From Meloidogyne chitwoodi (Eukaryota > Nematoda > Chromadorea > Rhabditida > Meloidogynidae), in contig JACZZP010000001.1 of NCBI GenBank assembly GCA_015183035.1, positions 186,001 through 250,000 on the forward strand: 64,000 nt of DNA, in the 5' to 3' direction. How positions within the stretch are numbered: position 1 is the stretch's first letter; the number at the start of each line of letters is the position of its first letter. Under the pieces are notes generated by a model, which had not been told where the DNA came from, did no database searches, and saw only the letters and a list, made by a program, of their open reading frames with translations. This document shows, in pieces, positions 55,061 through 64,000 of this stretch. The translations under genes were made by a program, and so were the position numbers.

Positions 55061-58034
55061 ATGGATTCCAAAACATCACAAGAAGATAATTCATCAGATG
55101 AGGCTCTTGTAATGCTTCGGTTTAATTTGAATATTAAAATATTTATAACATTTTGTTTTTTTAGTCGAGTATTAGCTTATGTAAGTCACATTAGAAGGCT
55201 CTATGATGAATATGAGACTGTTGAACAAATATTTGAGGATGAAAGGATTGAGAGGCTGAGAAAAAGGTTTTTTAATTTTTTGTATTTTTTCTTTATTTTT
55301 TGACGTAGAAATATTAAAAAAATGTTTTTAGTATATTTTTGGAATGTGAACGTCTGGCCCAATTTTCTAATTTTCGTCGTGAAGCACTTGAAATATTTTG
55401 GACAAATTGTTGTTACAAACCCATTGCTTTTTTAAAAAAAAATTTAAATGAAGAGGAAGAAGGAGAAGAAGATTTTCCTTCAATTTCAACTACAAAAATG
55501 CTTAAAACGTTTATTTCAAAAAATGTTTCACAAATTTCGACTTTTCTCTCAAAATTACCAGATTCCAAATTTTCTCTTTTAATGTGGCTAGGAGATTTGT
55601 ATCGCTACTCTTTTATTTATTGTGGGAAGGATACGAGAGATTTTACAATTTGTGAGCAATGTTATATTAATTCAGCATTGTGTGATATAAATAGTGAAAG
55701 GCCTTATAATCAGGTTTTTTAGTTTATTTTAATTGTTTATATATTTAAAGTTGTAATGTTTTCCGGAAAATTATTTTACTGTTTTCCGGAAATTTATTTT
55801 CAAGTTGTAATGTTTTCCGGAAATTTATTTTAATGTTGTAATATTTTCCGGAAGAGTTGTAAATTTCAACTTTAATATATTTATTAGTTTTCTCCGGAAA
55901 GTTTGTATTTTTTGCAATCATTTCCTGTCTTTTGTAATCTTTTTTTTTTTAATTTTTAGTTAGCTTTGTTAAATCTCAAAACAGACCCAAATCATGCCTT
56001 TTTTCTCTTCTTACGCTCACTTGCTCAATATCAACAAAGCGACAAAAATTTAGATAATATTCAAGCTAATATTAATTTACTAAACAATAATAAAGAAGAA
56101 AGTACTACAAATTGTTCTTTAAATTTTGAATGGAATTTGACATTAAAATTTGTTAATATTGTTGCTTTTGAATTTAGGTTTAAATTTATTAATTTTATTA
56201 AAAAAAATTAATTTTTTTTTTCAATTTTTAGTCGTTCAAAGTTTGAAGAATCACGTAAAGAGATGGACAAAATTTTTGAATCATTCAAGTCAAGCAATAA
56301 TTTTCAAGCATTTTTAAAACATATTAATGCCTGCACTTTGGCTGTTGCATTTGCTTTTCGAAATCAACGTTTATTTTATTTTAAATAAAATTTTTAAATT
56401 AAATCTCCATTTTTCAGCCACAGATGAACATTTTCGTTATATTGCTTCTTTCACTTGTCAAAAATTAATTTACGTTTTGGAGGAGGCGAGAAAGGTTTGT
56501 TCTGCACAAGAAAATGAAGATGATTTACAAATAAATAAAAGAAGAAGAAAAAAAGAAGAGCAGTTAGTTTTTTATAAATTTACTTTTCTATATTTTTTTC
56601 TCATTTTTACCCTTCTAACAAAGAATTTTTTTATTTTTTTTAAAGTTCATCTTCCTCTTCTCCCACAAATTCTGAAAATGAAGAAAATAAAAAAGAAGAA
56701 AGTAAAAAAGAAGAGGAAAATATTAAAAAAGAAGATGTTAAATTATTAACTGTTGTTTGGCAGTCATCAATAATAGTAGCAGAATTTATAAATAATTGTG
56801 CAGAACATTTTGTTAAAAGAAAACTTTCTGTTTCGCTTAAACTGGTTTATTTTTTTTTTTAATATTTTTTTAAATTTATTTTTTTTAAGCAATACCAAAA
56901 CATTCTAAAATCATTTGTGGAGCTTTTAAATGATTTAATTACTGATATTTCACCTTTAATGGAAGCAGAAGACGACAACCACCAAATTAATTCAACAGAG
57001 AAAAAAGCACTTGTAAATTGGTGTATTTACAAAATTGATGAAAATAAAAATTCATTTTGTGTTGTTTTGGTATTTTCTTTTTAATTTTAAACTAATTTTA
57101 AAAAATTAAAAAAATATTTTTAAAGGTTTATCATATTCGTGCTGTAATTTCTGCTGGATTTGCTGGAATTATTTTTGATAAATATTTTAAATTGTCAAAT
57201 AGTAATATTGGCGAAAAGGAACGTAAAACAATGGAAGGAATTTCCAAGATGCACTCTGCACATATTAACAAAATTGTTAGGTTTTTTTATTTTTTTTTAA
57301 TTTTCCGAATTTTTTAAAATATCTTAAGATGTTTATTTTAATAAAAAAAAATTTTTTGAAGTTCCTTAAGTGTCCATTTTCAATTTTAAAAAATATATAA
57401 ATTTAATCAAAATATTATTTCTGGCTACTTTTTTCAGAATTTATTAATTAAGAAAATTTAAATTTATTTTTTTTTAATTTAAGAATGAAGCTCTCAGCAA
57501 AATTCCAGTTTATATTGTTCCTGATCATCACGTTTTGTTGGAACGCTTAACCCTTTTGGATCAACTCTGTCATACGGCTAGACAAAATACTATAATTACA
57601 CGTTCAGTTTTGGCAAAATTGGATAAATTAAAAAAAGATAGTGCAAATGCGCGTGAAGCAATAAGGTTTATTAAATTAAATAAATTTTAAATTAAATAAA
57701 ATTTAATTAAAAAAAGATGGATACAAGGATCAGTGACAGATCATAAAATTAAACTTTTTCATCAAGTCGAATCTGCAACAAATTTATTCGCTGAAATTAA
57801 AGAATTTTTGCAAGGAAAAAATTTATTGGACAAACAAACTTTATTTTTATCAATTTTAACGGCTGAGGGAAGTGAAAAAGGTTCAAAAGTTGCAACAGAT
57901 GTTGAATTAGCTAAATTTCCTGGTATTTTTTTTTTAAATAGTTTTTTATATTTTTTAAATTTTAAGTAATTGGTATTGAACGAATTGAACATTTTTCAAA
58001 GAGAATTGCTGAAACTGACATTCCAAAGGTTTAA
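55061..58034 (+). CDS. SMG-5, nonsense-mediated decay factor
   Basis: An EST1/SMG family protein that, with SMG-7 or alone, recruits decay and phosphatase activity to phosphorylated UPF1. The start at 55061 leads to a helical N-terminus (RRLYDEYETVEQIF, LLFLECERLAQFSNF). The 14-3-3-like/TPR region has the family signature MWLGDLYRYSFIY, and ERPYNQ joins across an intron to LALLNLKTDPNHAFFLFLRS. A Lys/Glu-rich linker follows. The C-terminal PIN-like domain begins KIPVYIVPDHHVLLERLTLL and contains IITRSVLAKLDKLKKDSANA and REAIRWIQG, which align with SMG5 rather than SMG6. The fold is present, but the acidic cluster of an active nuclease is not apparent. About 13 exons. The intron at 55716-55959 has TTTTCCGGAAA repeats. 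Confidence 0.85.
55750..55905. repeat. TTTTCCGGAAA palindrome repeats in SMG-5 intron
   Basis: Five copies of a palindromic TTTTCCGGAAA(A) core at 20-45 nt spacing, with GTAATGTTTTCCGGAAA as the common unit. Similar blocks occur at 62410-62545 and 63590-63715. Confidence 0.75.
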
Positions 58035-58655
58035 AAAAATTTTTTTTTAATTTTTCTAAAAATTAGGTATTAGAAAATTTTTAAAAAATATTTTAGAAAT
58101 TAAAAAGACTGAAAAAAAGTTTTTTTAGGGATCAAGTTGAACACAAGGTGTCCATTGTAACACAGCAATACGCGTATAAATTATTTTTAATTAAATTTTT
58201 TGTTAATTTTACACATTTTCATTTTTTAATTTATTCGACTGTACTAATAGTTTTAAATATTTATTTTACAAGACTAAAAAAAATTTTTTTAATGAAAAAA
58301 TTATTTCCATGACTTAAAAACAACCTAAAAATCTCTTTTTTCTCTCTCTCTCTCTAAAATAATTTTTGATATATATTTTTTCTAATTAAATCAAGGAATA
58401 AAAAAGGGCAATTTTAGAATTATAATAAATTTAATTTATTAAAAAAAAATTAATACATGGGAGGGAAGAAAAGTTTAAAATATGTAGCAGTTTATAGGAG
58501 AGTATTAGGATTAAAACAACACACTTTAAAAAATTCTAAAAACATATATGTATTATAAAAAAATAATTTCGATGTATATTAAACAAATATATTGCACTTT
58601 TTTAATTTTTTTTAATGAAAGCCTTTAATTTGTAAAAAAACCTCTTTTTCTTCCT
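58035..58655. other. Convergent 3' region of SMG-5 and iPLA2
   Basis: A+T-rich, with a short TCTC microsatellite at about 58338-58352. Poly(A) signals for both genes are expected here but cannot be distinguished in this composition. No gene is seen. Confidence 0.5.
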
Positions 58656-61075
58656 TTAATTTTTATTAAATTCATAAACAAGTTCCAACAACGAAACAAC
58701 CTCTGATGAGCATTTTTCTCTTATATATTCCTTTTAAAATTAATTTTTATTTTTTAAATAAATTTAAAAAAAAACCTTTGTAGTCCAAAGCATTTCAACA
58801 AGTAAATTATTGTCTACAGTGTCCAATTGAACATCACAATTTAATTGGGGTGTAAATCGGAAATATGGGGCACGGCGAGTATGCGACATATAACGAGCTA
58901 ATTCAACAACTTGTCCATCAGAGGTGGATAACTTTAAAATAATTAAAAAAAAATTTTTATTTAATTATTTTGTTAAGTAACTGTAGAGGCTATCTAGGCT
59001 ATCTCCCAAAAATTCAGTGAATTTATTTAAATAAATTCTAAAACTGGACCAACATATAAATTTTCAGTAAATTTAGGAGGTTTTTTGCTCTTTAAAATTC
59101 ACATTTTTAAAAAATAAAATTATTTTTATTTTTAAAAATTAATAATAATTTTCCCAAGCCTTCCCCTCTTTTACTTTAAAATTAAAAAAAACCTGTTCAA
59201 CAAGTATTGACTTTAAATTAGTTAAAGCAGTCACAGTTTGTATCAGTCCTTGCATTCCCGATTGTAAAGAAACTTCTGTGGTAGAAACAGCAACTTCAGG
59301 ACATTTTCCAGTGCCCAGGGAGAGCACAAATGCCAAATCGGGAAGCTTTAAAAATTTAAAAAAAAATTTCTTTTTTGAAAATTAAACGAAAAAACCGTTG
59401 GTTTATCATTCCCTGTACTTAAGGCTTGAGCATCAATATATTTAAAAACTTCCAAAAGTAAGGTCACTCCAGGGTTGTTAGCCATTAAACCTAAAAAATT
59501 AATTTATTTAATTAAAATTAATTATTTAAATTATAAAAAAACCTCCATCCATAATTCCATTAACACTACTAAAATAAGTTGGGGCGGCACTAAAAAAATC
59601 CAAATAAAAATTTAAAAAAAATAAAAACCTTGAGCATCTAGCAGCCTTCCAAATATTAACACTTTGAGGTGAAAAATCTGTTGATTCTTTCAAATCAAAG
59701 TCATAAGAACGAAATAAAATTAATTTTATTGGAATCTGATCTGCCTTTGTTGCAGTAACAAAAACTCTTTTATAAAAAACAAATTTTAAAATTAAAAAAA
59801 AATTAAAAATATTTACTTTATTTTTTTATTTATGCTAGCCATTTTCTTAGTTTCCCCAAAATTTTCTTTTAAAAACGCTTCAATTTTTTCTGCTGGATAA
59901 GGTCGAAAAGTTCCACTAAAAATGTCATCTTTTAACCGTAAGTAGAGGCGTAGACATTGAATGGGGGAGTAACCATTCGCCAATGCTAGAGCCAAAATCT
60001 AATTTTTTTTTAATAAATTAATTAATAAAAATATAAAAAAACAACGAACTGCTCCAGTGCTAGTGCCCGCAATCCAATCGAAATTTTTAAGCACAAAATT
60101 CTCATTAGAATTTCCACACAATTCTTCTAGTTCTAGCAACATCTAAAAATATTTTAAAAAATATTTTTCTCAATTTCTTTGAAAAAAAAAACCTGAATAA
60201 GTACAAGTCCACGAATACCCCCTCCATCCAATGATAACAGTCTAAGAGAGCGCTTTTTATCTTCTAAACTTTTATTTAGTTGATATTGTAGAGCTATTTG
60301 TTGTTTTTGAATATCTATTTTTGTTTGCAGTGAATGAGGAATTGTTGAATTTTCAATTAATTTTTGTTCTTCCCAAAGTTTATTTTTTAAAAGAATTTTG
60401 GTTACTTCTGGACTGAAAAATTTAAAATTCTTTCAAAATTCTTTTTTTATTTTCTAAAAAATATTTAAAATAAAAACCTTGTTTTAACAGAAATTGCAGC
60501 AACTCCAGCTTTATTTTTAATTTTAAAATCTCCTCTAAAGATAAGCAATATTTTTACAATTGACGAGTTTTGGCAGAGAACAGCATAATGTAAAGCTGTG
60601 TTTCCTTTCAAATCTGCAGTGTTTACTGAGGCCTAAAATGCTTATAAATAAAAAAATATTAAATTTAAAAGTTACTCCATTAGATAAAAGCAAAACAGTA
60701 GAATTAAGGCTATTTCGCCTGACAGCACAAATTAAAGGAGTGCAACCATCAGAAGGACGTGGTGCATCTTTTGCCGAATGGGTTTTCTTCAGTGCACGTT
60801 TTAAGAACTGAAAACCCTCAAAAATTAAATTTAAATAAACAAACCTCTCCACTAAATTCTTCATATAAATTTCCAGAATCTTCATTTGACCTTGTTGGTT
60901 CAACAAATGTTATCTCTCTTTGTGAAGGTTGTACTTGTCCACTACCATTTTGTGATGATCCACTGGTTACAGCTTGATATATTTCATTTGCTGTGGATGC
61001 AAATTGCAATCCGGTATTAACATTTCTAGTAATTTGTGTAATTTTTTGAAAATTTTCTTTATTAAACCAAGACAT
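58656..61075 (-). CDS. Ankyrin-patatin phospholipase A2 (iPLA2, PLA2G6-like)
   Basis: A calcium-independent phospholipase A2. The start at 61075 gives SWFNKENFQKITQITRNVNT. A short ankyrin block follows: DGCTPLICAVRRNSLNSTVL, then ASVNTADLKGNTALHYAVLC and IVKILLI. The patatin domain has LRLLSLDGGGIRGLVLIQML (oxyanion GGGIRG), the nucleophile GTSTGA across an intron, ATKADQIPIKLILFRSYD, and IWKAARCSRAAPTYFSSVN. The catalytic DGG comes next (IMDGGLMANNPGVTLLLEV), then LAFVLSLGTGK. It ends with LLVEMLWTTKEYIREKCSSE. Order and spacing match PLA2G6. Fewer ankyrin repeats are visible (two or three) than in the vertebrate protein (seven or eight). About ten exons. Confidence 0.9.
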
Positions 61076-64000
61076 TGTTAAAAAACAATAATTACCTAAA
61101 AAGGAAAAAACAAATTTATAAAAAATAAACAAACAAAAAAAAGTTAAGATAAAATAAAAGAAAATCATCGAAAATATTAAAAAAAAACATTCAAAGTTTT
61201 CCTAAAAAACAAATTATAGTCCTCCCAGTTTTTGTCAAAGAAAATAATCTAGAAAAAACAATAATAGAAAAAGAGAAAATAAACATTTAAAATAAAACAG
61301 AGTTAGACAGTCAGAGATTTAAAAATGGGAAGAAATAGTAGGATTAAATGTCATTTAATTTTATAATATACACTTTGCCAATTTCTCTCTCCCATCGATT
61401 TTAAACCTTTAAATGAGTACTCTTTTTAAATAATTTAAAAAACTCTTTTAAGCATAACTTTTTTTATTTTTTTCAAATTAATTTATTTTCTTTTGTATCT
61501 TGTAGCAAATTTAATTCTCTATTTAATGAAATAAAAAGAAATTTTTTATATTAATTTAATATTGAGTTATAAGACGAAAACTCAAGTCAACTCTTATTTC
61601 TCTTTCAAGTTTTTAAAATTTAAAAATTTTTTAAAAATTCAATTTTTTTATTCACTATTTTATCAACCTTTTTAGGCTTAACTTTTCAAATTTTAAAAGT
61701 TTATTGAACCGAGATTGAATTTATGACCCAATTTTTTCTCTTCATTCCCCTGTCCGGCCGTCTGCGCAAATTTGTTCGGCTCTTTTTAAAACATAAATAT
61801 CTTCAAATTTTGTTAAGGGGAAAATGTAAAAGATGAAATGGTTGCGATTTTTCTTTAGGTGTAGATCTGTGATGATTTTGTTGCTTTATTATAAAACACT
61901 GCCTGACCTAAATTTTCCCCTTTTCTTTTTTGGATCACAAATCATGAAAATAAAAATAGATGTCTTAAATTGTAATTATCGTTCATCTTTTTGAATTTTC
62001 TTTAAAAAATTAATCGAAATATACAACTTAATTTATTAAAAATAATTTTTCAGTTTTGGCCATTATTATTAATTTTTACTATATTCACCAATATTCTTCT
62101 TTTCTTTTGTGAAAAAAATAAAAAATGTCCTACGTGGAACAGTTTCACAAATTTTGGCCTTGGGCCTAGTAGCACTCGACGAATGCAAAAATGCGTGGCC
62201 CTTTTAAATATTATTTATACCTGCCTTAGCCTGGCACACCTAAAAATAATAGCCAAACTCTGTTTTACTCTCGCGTCAAGGCCAAAAAAGAGTGTAAACG
62301 AGAGAATATTTATAATAGTAGTAAAAAGGGTTTGAAAAGGTTTAAAAAATTAGTGATACAAAAGAAATTTCAAAAACAAACATTAACAAAAATTTATTCA
62401 AACATTTTTTACAACTTTCCGGAAAACATTTATTAAAAGTTTATTCAAACATTTTTTACAACTTTACGGAAATTGTAATTGTAATCTTCAGAAAATAAAC
62501 AAACTTTCCGGAAAACATTATTCTTAAACTTTTTCCGGAATTTTATTAAAATACATATCTTAGCCATTAAAGTTTGTAACCTTTCTTTTTTTTCCTTTTA
62601 TACCATTTTCGTCTCTTCTCTCAATTTTTGGCCCATTTTTTTTTGTTTTTTACAGAAAAATTGCTATATAAAGTTAAGAAAATATAGTTTGGTTATTTTA
62701 TTATTGTTTGGCCGAGAATTGGTCGATCATATATTTACTAGGCCCATTTTTAGAGTAAAGGTGAAAAAAGGGTTTCATTGCCACGCATTCATTTTTCTCT
62801 TAAATTTTTTTATTTTACTCATTTTTCCTTGTTACTTTTATTTTTGACAAGAATTATTTTTTAAATTAAAATAAATTTATTATAAATTGTATTTTTCTTA
62901 ATTTTTTAGTCTTTTTAGTGCCACAAATCCTAGTCTTTCGAAATTTTTATTTTTTAAATTTAACTTTTTTTAAGGGTAATTAGGTTACATATTTATTTTA
63001 ATTAATTTAAGAAAAATTATAATAATTTTTGGCCAAGTAATCAAGCAAAATCAATAAAGAAGGAAAAAAATACTTAAATGTCCTCTCTTTTTGTTTTTTA
63101 TTTTTTCAAACCTTGCATGTGCATTAAAAAAGAGAATTTACTTTTTTAATTCTTTGTCCATTTCCTTACTTATTTTGCCATTTTTGTACACCTACATTTT
63201 CTTCTCAAGTGTTCAACAATTTACGACGGCAAAAAAGAAACACATTGTCTCTATTTATATTTTTATTTATTTTTGGCTTCCTTAGATATAAAAACTGTAA
63301 AATATATTTGACATTTGGCCCATTAATAATTTTATTAGATTTATTATATTTCATTTTGTACAATAATAGCTCTTTGACACTGAAAAATGGCGATGAAAGA
63401 TATTTGTTTAAAAAGGAAATGAAATAGGTCTTTTTTGCTTAATATATATAATTTCAAATTAATTTGTATATTAAAATACTGTATTTTTAATTCGTACAAC
63501 TTAAGATTGCGAATATTAAATTTTTGGGAGTGCGGTCCTTTATGGACTGCCGCGAATTTTTTTGTAACGTAATTTTAGTTAGAGGATTCCAACCGGAAAA
63601 CTTTAATATTGTTTCAGGAAAGTCTAATATTTTTCCGGAAAGTTTTAATATTTTTTCCGGAAAGTTTGTTGTATTTTTACTTCTTCGATGGTATTTTTCC
63701 GGAAAGTTTTAATAAATGAACTATAATTAATATTTTCACGGAATATTTTGTATAACCTTTAATTTTTTTCTTTATATTTTTAAATATATTCTACTATCTA
63801 ATTTTCTATTTTTTAATGTCCAAATATATCCTCTACTCTCCCCCATAATATATTAAAATAATAAAAAGTATTTTTACAGTCCTAGCCAACCCCAAAAATG
63901 CCTTTGGCCTTGATGTGCGCATTTGGGACTGTCATTTCTCCCCTTTTTCTATTTTTATTTTCTACTTCCTCTTTTTTCCTCTTCAGCCCATGAGAGTGAT
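61076..64000. other. Gene-poor end of window with dispersed repeats
   Basis: No gene can be supported on either strand. Positions 61490-61560 hold half of the dispersed palindromic repeat (GCAAATTTAATTCTCTATTT). TTTTCCGGAAA repeats occur at 62410-62545 and 63590-63715. Positions 62140-62300 are somewhat G+C-richer without an open frame. Short open frames at 63091-63712 have biased hydrophobic composition and no family resemblance. Confidence 0.5.
63590..63715. repeat. CCGGAAA palindrome repeats near window end
   Basis: Five CCGGAAA cores in about 120 bp, several within TTTTTCCGGAAAGTTTTAAT. Same family as 55750-55905. Confidence 0.7.

Noticed and set aside
60560..60977. Plus-strand open frames opposite iPLA2
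   Set aside because: They are antisense to ankyrin exons that read correctly on the minus strand.
63091..63712. Three short plus-strand open frames near the window end
   Set aside because: Biased hydrophobic composition from T-rich DNA and CCGGAAA repeats, with no splice partners or homology.

Overview
The window reads as a nuclear scaffold piece from a nematode, most likely a plant-parasitic tylenchomorph such as a root-knot nematode (Meloidogyne-like). Base composition is very A+T rich. Genes are short and dense, with many 35-80 nt introns ending in TTTTTAG or TTTTAAAG. The best matches recalled are C. elegans-type proteins: body-wall troponin C (PAT-10), the UNC-60A-type cofilin, UNC-93, DYF-6/IFT46, SWSN-9 and SMG-5. 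The genus is inferred; the nematode assignment is firm.

Layout. 1-1.4 kb: remnant of a Mutator-like (MULE) transposase with a FLYWCH finger, minus strand. 2.1-7.5 kb, plus strand: a near-overlapping gene pair (NDUFAF8-like twin CX9C protein, then UTP23), a legumain protease and a troponin C. 8.8-12.1 kb: BPI/LBP-fold protein, tail-to-tail with IFT46 (12.1-16.4 kb, minus). 16.9-19.5 kb: UNC-93 family MFS protein (minus). 20.2-21.3 kb: Rab7-like GTPase (minus) carrying a Gln-to-Leu change in the catalytic DTAGQE motif. 21.7-24.8 kb: two secreted Cys-rich paralogs, with a third at 35.0-36.2 kb. 24.9-32.9 kb: a large coiled-coil gene of the MTCL/SOGA type (minus) occupies much of the space between them. 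37.1-40.1 kb, plus: cofilin and APC10. 40.4-52.3 kb, minus: SDR oxidoreductase, p24/TMED cargo receptor, Cys-rich secreted protein, KLHL18-type BTB-Kelch protein and BRD7/9-type bromodomain protein. 52.6-53.4 kb: small tail-anchored-like protein, divergent from the bromodomain gene. 55.1-58.0 kb: SMG-5 (plus), converging on an ankyrin-patatin iPLA2 (58.7-61.1 kb, minus). 61.1-64 kb: no gene seen.

Most genes are housekeeping or structural (ribosome biogenesis, complex I assembly, muscle contraction, actin turnover, APC/C, NMD, SWI/SNF, IFT, secretory traffic). They do not form one pathway. Possible co-transcription is limited to the NDUFAF8-like/UTP23 pair (3 nt apart) and, less surely, the TMED-to-SDR pair (220 nt).

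The unusual material is mostly non-coding. A family of short tRNA T-arm (box B)-like elements sits in introns between 20 and 51 kb. Two large inverted repeats occur, at 49.3-49.7 kb and 53.6-54.8 kb; the second duplicates a zinc-finger gene fragment in hairpin form. The BPI-like gene has several GC-AG introns. Several short dispersed repeat families fill introns and intergenic DNA. Exon boundaries were deduced by eye from reading-frame continuity and family conservation, so individual splice sites may be off by a few bases.
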